Positions 50,343-59,537 of a stretch of DNA of 64,000 nt are shown one piece after another. Positions within the stretch are counted from its first letter, which is position 1. Every line of letters begins with the position of its first letter. The notes under the pieces are model-generated. The model had not been told where the DNA came from and searched no databases. It saw nothing but the letters and a program-made list of their open reading frames with translations. The DNA is from Thermocoleostomius sinensis A174 (lineage in GTDB: Bacteria; Cyanobacteriota; Cyanobacteriia; Elainellales; Elainellaceae): positions 1,031,026 through 1,095,025 of the forward strand of contig NZ_CP113797.1 in NCBI RefSeq assembly GCF_026802175.1, in the 5' to 3' direction. Both the position numbers and the translations under genes were made by a program.

Positions 50343-51255
50343 GAGGGTGTTTGAAAAGATTTGAGGTGTCAAATTTATGCCAACCGCCTCACCATAATCC
50401 GAATCATGGCAAGGTAGATCAAGGTTTCTGATGTCTCTGGTAATAATTCATAGTCTCTGACCAACCGTCTGCATCCCATTAGCCAACCAAAAGTTCGTTC
50501 TACCACCCACCTCTTTTTGAGCAAGCTAAAGCCTTTGGTTTGCTCAGGTCGCAGTACAACTTGCACAATCCAACGACAAACATCCATCACCCACATCAGA
50601 AAAGGGGCGCCATCGAACCCGCCGTCTACCCAAATGGTGATTAAGCGTGAAACCTTTTTCTTCATCCGTTTGACTCGTTTGAGGACACGTTTGCCCCCTT
50701 CGCGTTCCCCCAGGTTTGCCGCACTCACAAACACCCGCAAAACCAGTCCTAACGTATCCACCGTTAAAAATCGTTTGCGTCCTGTAATCAGCTTGCCTCC
50801 ATCAAAGCCAACTTGTTGATGAACTCCTGCTGCACTCTTGATGCTTTGGCTATCGATGATCGCTTCTGATGGACTAGGATAGCGTTGCGCATCGATGCGA
50901 ACCCACTGGTGCAACTGGTCATGAATGGAAATCCAGGTGCCGTCCAATCGCCAGTTGCGGAAGTACGTGTACACCGTCTGCCAGGCTGGGAAATCACCAG
51001 GTAAAGAACGCCAACGACAGCCTTCAACCAGAACATAGAGCATGGCATTGAGCACCTCCCACAGGTCAACGCTGCGAGGACGACCACCTGGCTTTGCTGC
51101 TGGAATTAATTCACTCAAAACCTCATATTGGGCGCGGGTTAGGTTACTGGGATATGCTTTACTCATCTGACTCACTCAGGGCTGTAGATATTTGCTATTC
51201 GCAGCCTACACTGAGTGAGCTTTTTTACGACCTTCCTGGCTTCTCAAACACCCTC
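50343..51255 (-). mobile_element. IS5-family insertion sequence (IS1031-like), complete
   Basis: A 913-bp element. Its ends are inverted repeats: GAGGGTGTTTGAAAAG at the left, and GAGGGTGTTTGAGAAG reading in from the right (15 of 16 matching). It has one intact transposase gene and a TAA duplication on both sides. It sits inside rca in the same transcriptional direction. The intact ends and transposase suggest it could still move. Confidence 0.92.
50375..51166 (-). CDS. IS5-family transposase
   Basis: A 263-residue DDE transposase from ATG 51166; a GTG three codons earlier is possible. The N-terminus has the helix-turn-helix DUF4096-like segment NLTRAQYEVLSELIPAAKPGGRPRSVDLWEVLNAMLYVL. The DDE triad is seen as D in IIDSQSIKSAAG, D in IWVDGGFDGAPF and E in KKRWVVERTFGWLMGCRRLVRDYE. 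One uninterrupted frame with no programmed frameshift. The stop is two bases before a TTG that can restart the rca frame. Confidence 0.93.
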   Translation of the reverse strand: MSKAYPSNLTRAQYEVLSELIPAAKPGGRPRSVDLWEVLNAMLYVLVEGCRWRSLPGDFPAWQTVYTYFRNWRLDGTWISIHDQLHQWVRIDAQRYPSPSEAIIDSQSIKSAAGVHQQVGFDGGKLITGRKRFLTVDTLGLVLRVFVSAANLGEREGGKRVLKRVKRMKKKVSRLITIWVDGGFDGAPFLMWVMDVCRWIVQVVLRPEQTKGFSLLKKRWVVERTFGWLMGCRRLVRDYELLPETSETLIYLAMIRIMVRRLA

Positions 51256-51354
51256 TAAAATTAGCGGTACCTTAATACCTGGCAAATCCAAAAAGTTTTT
51301 AGTGATATGAACAGCTAGTTTATTGAGAAAACGAGGAGCAATGTAGTAAGCCAT

Positions 51355-51888
51355 GGATTAAACACCAGCAGAAGAGCAAATAAAAATTGAAATCAGAGAA
51401 ATGTTCAAGGCCAACAATGATAAGTTTCTTTCACACTAGGATTCACAACAAAATTTCATTTCAACAACTACGACAAACTCTATTTCTGGGTCATTGCTTT
51501 GAGATGCTCATAGGCAAAAGCTACTCTTAAGTAAGGTTACACAAGGTGTAGCCCGTCCTCACCGTTCAATGAACAACCAAGTGTTGACCAATTCGTTACC
51601 CAATTCTTCCAGTTTTGTAATGACGAACAAATCTAGTTCGATCAACTCTAGAGAATCTATTAGAGAATCCGTTCGTCTATTCTTTATCTACATAGCTTAA
51701 TTTGTGGCAGTCTATGAAATAATCAGTCATACAGTTCTTAGCCTATCACGAATATGAAGGAGGAACGATCGCTTTCTGAGTCGGATCGGCATTGTTGCGA
51801 ATTTAAACTATGGCTGGATGCGGCACATTATTTCTCAGCTACTGTTGACAAATTGCTTCACTTTGGGGAATCATAGAAAACGCGATGC
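51355..51888. other. Intergenic region upstream of rca and tRNA-Ala
   Basis: About 530 bp, A/T-rich, with no gene-like frame. It should contain the rca promoter (minus strand) and the tRNA-Ala promoter (plus strand). No repeats noted. Confidence 0.5.
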
Positions 51889-51961
51889 GGGGCTATAGCG
51901 CAGTTGGTAGCGCACCTCAATGGCATTGAGGGGGTCAGCGGTTCGAATCCGCTTAGCTCCA
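51889..51961 (+). tRNA. tRNA-Ala (anticodon GGC)
   Basis: A 73-nt cloverleaf. The acceptor GGGGCTA pairs with TAGCTCC (one G-T), the D arm is GCGC AGTTGGTA GCGC, the anticodon loop ATGGCAT lies between CCTCA and TGAGG, and the T arm is GCGG TTCGAAT CCGC. CCA is not encoded. Confidence 0.95.
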
Positions 51962-52266
51962 TTGAACGAGACGTTGGCGGAGACAGATCTGCGTGTAATT
52001 GGAAGCAGCGAGACGTGTTTGAGACATGTTTCAGAGTTGCTTTACACAACCACTTTGTCAAGACAAAGTGGTTGTGGCTCAGAAGTCGATGAACCCGATC
52101 GACAACGCGCGCAGTTTTTCTAAATCCTGATCGCTAGCCTTTATCCTGTCTCCTCACCGCCTACCTCTGGAGAGGGTTGTGAAAAATCGCAAAATCGCTT
52201 TAGAGTTTTCTGTTAGTTTTGGGAATTTGCTTTTACTGAAACTTCTTTCACCCCTCTATTGAAGCT

Positions 52267-54117
52267 ATGCAACTAGGTTCTTGGTATTTGGGCGATCGGC
52301 AAACGCAGTTTACGGTGTGGGCCCCTCTGAAACAGGAAGTGTCCTTACACCTGGTTGAACCAGCAGACAAACTGGTTCCCATGCAGCGGAACGAACAAGG
52401 CTATTGGCAAGTCACGACAGAAGCAGAACCGGGAACGCGCTACGTCTATCAATATGATGGCGACCAAGAATTTCCTGATCCAGCCTCCTACTTACAGCCT
52501 GAAGGCGTTCATAAAGCCTCAGAAGTAGTGGATCAAGGGGCATTCAACTGGACAGATCAGGCGTGGCAGGGCATTCCTCTCGAAGGGATGGTGATCTATG
52601 AACTACATGTGGGTACTTTCACAGCAGAAGGCACATTTGAGGCCATTATCGATCGCCTGCCAGACTTGAAGGAACTAGGCGTGAATACCATCGAAATTAT
52701 GCCAGTGGCTCAATTTCCAGGCGATCGCAACTGGGGGTATGATGGCGTTTTTCCCTATGCAGTACAAAATTCCTACGGCGGTGTGAATGGGCTGAAAACA
52801 TTAGTGAATGCCTGCCATGAAGCAGGAGTTGCTGTAATACTAGACGTGGTCTATAACCACTTAGGTCCAGAGGGCAATTACCTCTGGTTCATGGGCACTT
52901 ATTTTACAGACAAATATAAAACGCCTTGGGGCAGCGCTATTAATTACGATGATGCCTACAGCGCTGGGGTACGAGAGTATATTGTCCAAAATGCCCTCTA
53001 TTGGTTTGAGCATGTGCATATTGATGCCTTGCGACTAGATGCGGTGCACGCTATTTATGATTTTGGTGCACGGCATATCATGCGAGAAATTTCCGAAGCC
53101 ACAGCGCAACTTTCAGGTACGATCGGCCGCAAATTTTACTTAATTGCCGAGACTGATCTGAATGATCCCCGCCTGATTCGTCCTATCAGTGTGGGTGGCT
53201 ATGGCATTGATGCGCAGTGGTGCGATGATTTTCATCACATCATTCATGTACTGCTGACCGGGGAACAGCATGGCTACTATGAAGACTATGGCGCATTCAA
53301 CCAACTGGTCAAAGCCTACGAAAAAAGCTACATCACCACCTGGGACTATTCGCCCCACCGCCAGCGCTACCACGGCGATGATCCCAGCGATTGCCCCCCA
53401 AAGCAATTTGTGGTGTGCATTCAGAACCATGATCAGGTAGGAAACCGCATGTTGGGCGATCGATTCTCGACCTTAATTTCCTTTGACGCGAAAAAGCTGG
53501 CGGCGGCAGCCCTGTTACTGTCTCCGTTTGTACCCATGCTGTTTATGGGCGAAGAGTACGGCGAACCCAATCCCTTCTTGTATTTCGTTAGCCATAGCGA
53601 TCCCGCTCTTGTTGAAGGGGTGCGCCAAGGCCGCAAGCAGGAATTTGCAGCCTTCCATGCTGATGGTGAAGCCCCCGATCCCCAGGCGGAGGATACCTTT
53701 CAACGGTCTAAGTTGCAGTGGCACAAGCGACACGAAGGACACCACAAAACGCTGTGGCAGTTCTACCAAGCTCTGCTGAAGCTACGGCAAACCTCACCAG
53801 CTCTAGCTCATGCAGCGCTCGATCGCCAAAGCTACGAAGTGACCGGGATAGAAGAGCAGAAACTATTGCGACTGCGACGTTGGCAGGGAAGTCATCAGAT
53901 GTTAGCTTTCATGAACTTTAATCAGCAGCCAGTTGAGATGACGATGGCGTTGCCACTGGGAACTTGGAAAAAAGCGCTTGATTCGGCTGATGCTCGTTGG
54001 CAAGGACAGGGGTCTACCTTGCCTGATGTGATGCCAACCACACGAGACGCCACCGTGTCCCAACAATCCTTTTCGATCGCGCCGCACAGTGTAGTAGTCT
54101 ACCTGAGTGAGTTATAA
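52267..54117 (+). CDS. treZ: Malto-oligosyltrehalose trehalohydrolase
   Basis: A 616-residue GH13 enzyme releasing trehalose from maltooligosyl trehalose. An N-terminal CBM48-like domain (GDRQTQFTVWAPLKQEVSLHLVEP) precedes the barrel (YELHVGTFTAEGTFEAIIDRL, NTIEIMPVAQFPGDRNWGYDGV, VYNHLGPEGNYL). Catalytic residues are Asp in ALRLDAVHAI, Glu in LIAETDLND and Asp in CIQNHDQVGNR. treY follows after about 780 bp. The pair makes trehalose from glycogen or maltodextrin, a desiccation and osmotic stress solute. Confidence 0.95.
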   Translation: MQLGSWYLGDRQTQFTVWAPLKQEVSLHLVEPADKLVPMQRNEQGYWQVTTEAEPGTRYVYQYDGDQEFPDPASYLQPEGVHKASEVVDQGAFNWTDQAWQGIPLEGMVIYELHVGTFTAEGTFEAIIDRLPDLKELGVNTIEIMPVAQFPGDRNWGYDGVFPYAVQNSYGGVNGLKTLVNACHEAGVAVILDVVYNHLGPEGNYLWFMGTYFTDKYKTPWGSAINYDDAYSAGVREYIVQNALYWFEHVHIDALRLDAVHAIYDFGARHIMREISEATAQLSGTIGRKFYLIAETDLNDPRLIRPISVGGYGIDAQWCDDFHHIIHVLLTGEQHGYYEDYGAFNQLVKAYEKSYITTWDYSPHRQRYHGDDPSDCPPKQFVVCIQNHDQVGNRMLGDRFSTLISFDAKKLAAAALLLSPFVPMLFMGEEYGEPNPFLYFVSHSDPALVEGVRQGRKQEFAAFHADGEAPDPQAEDTFQRSKLQWHKRHEGHHKTLWQFYQALLKLRQTSPALAHAALDRQSYEVTGIEEQKLLRLRRWQGSHQMLAFMNFNQQPVEMTMALPLGTWKKALDSADARWQGQGSTLPDVMPTTRDATVSQQSFSIAPHSVVVYLSEL

Positions 54118-54897
54118 AAAAACGGGGTGGAATGAACCATGCCCACCCTCCGCAACTGAGTGCAAGTGGCGGCCCTCGGAGATGTTTTTATAATGACATC
54201 TCCATTTTTGCTACAAACTTGAATCAAGGTTGCACAGATTTGCTTCAGTTTCTTCTAACTGTGCGCTAGACTACTAGAAATTCTGTTTGAGTCAGTGCTT
54301 TTCTAAACATTAACACAGCTCGATCGAGTGTTTCCTGCATCTGTGGCTTGCTGAAGAAGGGTGCTGATGGGTTCGCGGCTATTACCGTGCATCTTTCATA
54401 GCTAGGGGCAACGTTACGATATCTGATAGTGAGTCAATTTGAGTTTGAACATCCTGGATTTGAACGATCGTCTGTTCCCTGCAATTAGAGATTAGCTATG
54501 CCCCAACAAACCAGACTTTTAGAAATGGGGTTCGACTCCATGCTAAAAATATTAACGAAACATTAGCAAAATATTAAGTAAGAACTAACAAAGGGGTGAC
54601 ATCCCTCTTGCCGAAGCGATCGGCTTCAGAGCGACAATATAGCGACTCTAGCGACTCTTATGCAGATGAGCTTGATCAAAGCCCAAAGACAACGATTGAG
54701 AGCGATTGGCAGGTTGCTCCAACGTCTCATTTTCTACCGTCAAACGGGTGAGCCAGAGTATTTGAATGACCTCGATCGACGTGGGGTTTGTAACAAAGGT
54801 GGCAACCTCAGCAACCTAGTGTTTTACAAACTGTTGCGTTACGCTATCCCTAATCTGCTCAATTCAACTTGATCCAGACCTACCCCCCAATCCCATC
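54118..54897. other. Long gap between treZ and treY
   Basis: About 780 bp. It contains a hairpin terminator after treZ and a 70-residue frame at 54660-54872 (opening MQMSLIKAQRQRLRAIG, basic and without recognised domain) that I do not call. The rest shows no motif, so treY probably has its own promoter here. Confidence 0.5.
54178..54209 (+). terminator. Rho-independent terminator after treZ
   Basis: GGAGATGT pairs perfectly with ACATCTCC around a ten-base loop, followed by ATTTTTG. It is about 60 bp after the treZ stop. Confidence 0.75.
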
Positions 54898-57720
54898 ATG
54901 ATGCAAATTCCTCTCGCAACGTACCGGATTCAGTTCAATGCAGGCTTTAACTTTCAAGACGCAACAACCATCATTCCGTATTTAGCCGAGCTAGGAATTT
55001 CTGACCTTTATGCGTCCCCAATTCTCACAGCCCGCAAAGGCAGTACTCACGGCTATGATGTCGTGAATCCTCAAGAGATTAATCCAGAATTGGGAGGAAC
55101 AGAAGACTTTGAGGGACTGGTGGCGACACTAAAGCGCTATGAGATGGGCTGGGTGCAAGATATTGTGCCAAATCATATGGCGTTCAGCAGCCAAAATCAT
55201 ATTTTGGTCGATGTGTTGGAAAATGGGCCAGACTCACAATATCGCAATTTCTTTGACATTGACTGGAACCATCCCTATAACGGCATCAACGGTCGGGTTC
55301 TAGCTCCGTTTTTGGGTAAGTTTTGCGGTGATTGTTTGGAAAGCGGTGAACTGAAACTGCGCTATGACCAAGCAGGAATTTCTATCAATTACTACGATCA
55401 AAGTTTTCCCTTGCGAATTGAATCCTACAGCCACATCTTGATGTATGACTTGTCCCGGCTGCGGGAGCAGTTAGGGCGCAATCACCCTCTGTTTATCAAG
55501 CTGCTGGGGGTGCTTTACATGTTGAAGTACATTCCTTCAGGGGCAGAAGGACGAGAGCGCTACGATCAAATTACCTTCATCAAGCGCATGTTGTGGGAGC
55601 TTTGGAACGAAAGCGCTGAGGTGAAGGCGTTTATTGAACAGAATATCGAAACGTTTAACGGAGAAGTGGGGAAGCCGGAAAGCTTTAATCTGCTTGACAG
55701 TCTTCTAAATGAGCAGTTTTTTCGCTTGGCCTATTGGAAGGTGGGAAACGAAGAACTGAACTATCGGCGCTTTTTTACAGTCAATGATTTGATTTCGCTG
55801 CGAGTGGAAGACCAGAAGGTTTATGACACAACCCATGCCTTCATTTTGCAACTGGTACAAGAAGGTAAACTGACTGGACTGCGAATTGATCACATCGATG
55901 GACTCTATGATCCCGCTCAATATCTCAGCCGGTTGCGCGATGGTGCGCCTGATGTGTACCTCATCGTCGAGAAAATTCTGGAAGCGGACGAAGAACTGCC
56001 CCTGAACTGGCCGATTCAGGGAACTACAGGCTACGACTTCATGAGTCAGGTGAATGGTTTATTTTGTCAGCAAGCGAATGAATCAGAGTTTGATGCAATC
56101 TATCACCAATTCATTGGCAAGTTTGTGGATCTGGAGAAGTTAATTGATGAAAATAAACGCCTGATTATTGGCAAACACTTGGCGGGTGATATTGATAACT
56201 TAGCCCACTTATTGAAGCAAATTGCCGATCGCCATCGTTATGCTAGTGATTTCACCATGTATGGTTTGAAACGGGCCTTAGTAGAAATTTTGGCGGTGTT
56301 TCCGGTCTATCGTACCTACATCAGCCGTGAAGGAGCCAGCAAAGCCGATCAAGAGTGTATGCAGTGGGTAGTGCGTCGAGCTAAGGAGAATCTGCCCGAT
56401 TTTGGCAACGAGCTTTATTTCATCGAAAAATTCTTGTCGCTAGATTTTGATGATCACCTCAGTCAGGAGGACGAGAAGCTGTGGCTGCATTTCATCATGC
56501 GCTTGCAGCAGTTTACGGGGCCATTGATGGCGAAGGGCGTTGAAGATACGGTGTTTTATGTCTATAACCGTTTAATTTCACTCAACGAGGTAGGGTCTTC
56601 ACCGGCTCATTTTGGTCTGTCGATCGATGATTTCCATGCTTTCAATCAGATGCGATCGTCTCACTGGCCCCACGCCATGAACGCTACGGCCACTCACGAT
56701 ACCAAACGCGGCGAAGATGTGCGGGCTAGGATTAACGTGCTGTCGGAAATGCCGCAAGAGTGGGTAGATTGCCTGAAACAGTGGCATGAAATCAACGCTG
56801 TGCATAAGGTAAAAGTCGGCAACATGAGTGCACCCAGCCGCAATGATGAGTATTTCTTTTATCAATCTTTAGTAGGAGCCTTCCCCTTTCATGAGGCTGA
56901 CTATGCCAATTTTGTGCAGCGAATGAAGGAATACATTATTAAAGCAATTCGCGAGGCGAAAACCCACACCGCCTGGATTCGCCCCAACGCAGAGTACGAA
57001 GATGCGTTTATGCAGTTTATCGATCGCACCTTGGATAATTCAGCCAAGAATCCGTTTTTGGAAGCGTTTCGCCCGTTTCAACGCAAAATTCAGCACTATG
57101 GGGTTTTCAATTCGCTGTCTCAAACCCTGCTGAAACTGACAACGCCCGGGGTTCCTGATTTTTATCAAGGGACGGAACTATGGGATTTAAGCTTAGTCGA
57201 TCCCGATAATCGCCGTCCTGTGGATTTTGATCGTCGGCTAGAATACCTTAAAGAAATTAAAACTAAGGCGCGATCGAAATCCAAAAAAGGCATTTTGACC
57301 TACATTGAAGAGTTACTGAAAACCCCAGAAGATGCTCGCTTAAAGCTATTCTTGATCTATCGCACCCTGCAAGCTCGTCGCACCTATGCTGAGTTGTTTC
57401 AACGGGGCAGCTACGAAAAATTGACTGTGTTGGGCAGCTTGAAGGGACATGTAGTCGCTTTTACTCGGGAACTAGGAGACCTGCGGGCGATCGTGGTGGT
57501 GCCGCGGTTGCTCACAGAACTGGTTAAAGCAGGGGAATATCCGCTGGGCGAACAAGTTTGGCATGAAACCCGAATCTTGCAACCACCTGGCTCTTCGGCT
57601 GTGCTGCACAACGCGATTACGGGTGAAGAAATTCAAAGTGAGGAAACCCTGTGGCTCAAGGAAATCTTTGCTCAATTTCCAGTGGCGTTGCTGGTAGGTA
57701 AGGTGGAGCAGCCAGCTTAA
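54898..57720 (+). CDS. treY: Maltooligosyl trehalose synthase
   Basis: A 940-residue GH13 intramolecular transglycosylase. MQIPLATYRIQFNAGFNFQDAT begins the barrel, YASPILTARKGSTHGYDVVNP and QDIVPNHMAFSSQN follow, then the active-site TGLRIDHIDGLYDP and VYLIVEKIL. The C-terminal GVPDFYQGTELWDLSLVDPDNRRPVDFDRR is complete. It converts the reducing end of maltodextrin to a trehalose unit, which TreZ then releases. The second ATG at 54901 is an equally good start. It ends before a palindromic terminator-like repeat. Confidence 0.96.
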   Translation: MMQIPLATYRIQFNAGFNFQDATTIIPYLAELGISDLYASPILTARKGSTHGYDVVNPQEINPELGGTEDFEGLVATLKRYEMGWVQDIVPNHMAFSSQNHILVDVLENGPDSQYRNFFDIDWNHPYNGINGRVLAPFLGKFCGDCLESGELKLRYDQAGISINYYDQSFPLRIESYSHILMYDLSRLREQLGRNHPLFIKLLGVLYMLKYIPSGAEGRERYDQITFIKRMLWELWNESAEVKAFIEQNIETFNGEVGKPESFNLLDSLLNEQFFRLAYWKVGNEELNYRRFFTVNDLISLRVEDQKVYDTTHAFILQLVQEGKLTGLRIDHIDGLYDPAQYLSRLRDGAPDVYLIVEKILEADEELPLNWPIQGTTGYDFMSQVNGLFCQQANESEFDAIYHQFIGKFVDLEKLIDENKRLIIGKHLAGDIDNLAHLLKQIADRHRYASDFTMYGLKRALVEILAVFPVYRTYISREGASKADQECMQWVVRRAKENLPDFGNELYFIEKFLSLDFDDHLSQEDEKLWLHFIMRLQQFTGPLMAKGVEDTVFYVYNRLISLNEVGSSPAHFGLSIDDFHAFNQMRSSHWPHAMNATATHDTKRGEDVRARINVLSEMPQEWVDCLKQWHEINAVHKVKVGNMSAPSRNDEYFFYQSLVGAFPFHEADYANFVQRMKEYIIKAIREAKTHTAWIRPNAEYEDAFMQFIDRTLDNSAKNPFLEAFRPFQRKIQHYGVFNSLSQTLLKLTTPGVPDFYQGTELWDLSLVDPDNRRPVDFDRRLEYLKEIKTKARSKSKKGILTYIEELLKTPEDARLKLFLIYRTLQARRTYAELFQRGSYEKLTVLGSLKGHVVAFTRELGDLRAIVVVPRLLTELVKAGEYPLGEQVWHETRILQPPGSSAVLHNAITGEEIQSEETLWLKEIFAQFPVALLVGKVEQPA

Positions 57721-57766
57721 TTTAGGTTATCGTGTCAGATCTCACTGGCATCAACCAAAGATCCCC

Positions 57767-57794
57767 GCTAGGGCAGTTCGCGAACTGCCCTAGC
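57767..57794. repeat. 28-bp perfect palindrome
   Basis: GCTAGGGCAGTTCG is followed directly by its exact reverse complement CGAACTGCCCTAGC. It lies between the convergent treY and argD genes. It resembles the long GGGC-AGTTCG palindromes known as dispersed repeats in some cyanobacteria, and could also act as a terminator or protein-binding site. Confidence 0.7.
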
Positions 57795-57900
57795 CCGTGA
57801 CTTTGGCTCATCTCTGGAATAGCTATAAACCTAGCTGCAAATTTTGTGAGCAGCAGGTTAGCCGAAACGCAAACCTCGGACAACCTGCCTTAATTGGAAA

Positions 57901-59208
57901 TCAGACCAGTGTAGTCATACCCCGGTTAATGATCTCGATCGCCCGATCGATTTCAGCCGCGCTCACCGTCAGTGGAGGCACAAACCGTACCACCTTTGGT
58001 CCGGCTGGTACCAGCAACAGCCCTTCTGCCGCCGCTGCTTTAACAACATCCGCCGATACAAGTTCAGTGTCGCCACTCAGCACCAAGCCGTTGATAAGTC
58101 CCCAACCCCGAACTTCACTGAAGTGCTGAGAATACTGCTGCACGATCGTTCCCAAACCCGATCGCAGTTGCTCGCCCCGTGCTTGCACATTCGCCAACAG
58201 CCCTTCCTGTTCCAACGTTTTGCACACTGCTAGCGCCACCCCAGTTGCAAAAGGATTGCCACCAAAGGTACTCGCGTGATCACCTGGTTGAAACACATCA
58301 CAAAACGACTTACACAACATAGCGCCGATGGGAATACCGCCGCCTAGTCCTTTTGCCGAAGTGAAAATATCAGGTTCAATGCCCAAATTTTCGTAGCCCC
58401 AATAGTGCCCGGTACGGCCCATACCTACCTGCACCTCATCAGCAATCAACAAAATGCCCTTCTCGTTGCAGATATCGCGGATGCGCTGGAAATACTCTAA
58501 GTTCCCTGGACGCACACCGCCTTCACCCTGCAACGCTTCCAGCATAATTGCCGCCACTTGCCGTTCATTGCCATCTAGCAGCGCGATCGCCGCGTCTAGG
58601 GCTGTAATGTCGTTGTACGGAACATAGTAGAAACCCGGCATCAGCGGATCAAAGTTCTTCTGGTACTTGGGCTGTCCAGTGGCGGTGATGGTGGCTAAGG
58701 TGCGGCCGTGGAAGCTAGCATGTGCCGTAATGATAATCGGGCTTTGAATTCCCAATACAGTATGCGCATACTTCCGAGCTAGCTTAATGGCACCTTCGTT
58801 AGCTTCGGCTCCAGAGTTGCAGAAAAACACGCGATCGGCACAGGAATGCTCTACCAGCCATTTGGCCAGTTCTCCTTGCTCTTGGGTGTAATACAGATTG
58901 GAAACATGGTGCAGCTTCTGAATTTGCTGCGTCACTGCTGCAATCATAGCCGGATGCGCATGTCCCAAGGTGCAAGTGGCAATTCCAGCTACAAAGTCTA
59001 GATACTCTCGCCCATCCGTATCCCACACGCGACAGCCCTCTCCCTTTTCTAGGGTGATGGGATAGCGTGCATAGGTTGACATGACATAGTGATCAAAATC
59101 TGCTGGCGAAATTTGTAACGGAGCAGTTTCTAGAGTGGGTGGTTGGACAAGGGTTTCTGGACTCACGAGATACGCCTCCAAACGGGAAGTCGAAACAACA
59201 GGTTGCAA
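57901..59208 (-). CDS. argD: Acetylornithine aminotransferase
   Basis: A 435-residue class III PLP aminotransferase in arginine synthesis, with likely activity on N-acetylornithine. The PLP Lys is in DIFTSAKGLGGGIPIGAMLC, and LLIADEVQVGMGRTGHYWGYENLG, ALQGEGGVRPG, FFCNSGAEANEGAIKLARKYA and DHASTFGGNPFATGVAL are in order. The N-terminus before FDHYVMSTYARYPI is a 40-residue variable extension, common in this family. It converges with treY. Confidence 0.95.
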   Translation of the reverse strand: MQPVVSTSRLEAYLVSPETLVQPPTLETAPLQISPADFDHYVMSTYARYPITLEKGEGCRVWDTDGREYLDFVAGIATCTLGHAHPAMIAAVTQQIQKLHHVSNLYYTQEQGELAKWLVEHSCADRVFFCNSGAEANEGAIKLARKYAHTVLGIQSPIIITAHASFHGRTLATITATGQPKYQKNFDPLMPGFYYVPYNDITALDAAIALLDGNERQVAAIMLEALQGEGGVRPGNLEYFQRIRDICNEKGILLIADEVQVGMGRTGHYWGYENLGIEPDIFTSAKGLGGGIPIGAMLCKSFCDVFQPGDHASTFGGNPFATGVALAVCKTLEQEGLLANVQARGEQLRSGLGTIVQQYSQHFSEVRGWGLINGLVLSGDTELVSADVVKAAAAEGLLLVPAGPKVVRFVPPLTVSAAEIDRAIEIINRGMTTLV

Positions 59209-59537
59209 TATAGAGAGCTACCGGAATCTAAAAAATTGTTCAAGTTCAGCGACGATCGACAGGAAGTTATGGCTTTTTTTGATTGAGTATTTGATTTTAC
59301 GCCAGCTTTCCTATGGGTGTTGTAAATAATCAAAGAAGTTTTGGCATCTCACTCGCACCATTTGCAAGTTAGGCTCAATGTGAACCATTTCTGATCATAG
59401 AAAAATCCTAATTCCAAAATGAAGATATTTGGAGGAATGTCAGGATTTGATTAACAATCCTTCGGGCAGTGGTTGTGAGAACGCTGCTCTCGCCATGCCG
59501 TTGGGTTTAGCCCTCACCCTCAATCCCTCTGTTTCCT
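59209..59537. other. Intergenic region between argD and the thioesterase gene
   Basis: About 330 bp, with the argD promoter at its left and the end of a minus-strand gene at its right. No credible gene or RNA is visible. Confidence 0.5.

Larger units (their letters stand above)
49068..51354 (-). pseudogene. rca: Rubisco activase (rca) split by an insertion sequence
   Basis: The N-terminal 33 codons lie at 51256-51354 (ATG 51354, MAYYIAPRFLNKLAVHITK and on to VPLIL). The rest is at 49068-50342. The IS lies between, with the sequence reading PLI-L then L-GIHGHKGEGKS across a TAA duplication; removing it restores the frame exactly. The AAA+ core keeps the P-loop GHKGEGKS, DIDAGAGR and GSYDSEPLPRVPIIVTGND. 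The C-terminal about 85 residues are an RbcS-like domain ([24 protein letters not shown]), which in other cyanobacteria tethers Rca to Rubisco in carboxysomes. As it stands the full-length protein cannot be made. Confidence 0.93.

Noticed and set aside
54660-54872. 70-codon frame in the treZ-treY gap
   Set aside because: Basic sequence with no recognised domain and no ribosome site; I could not support it as a gene.
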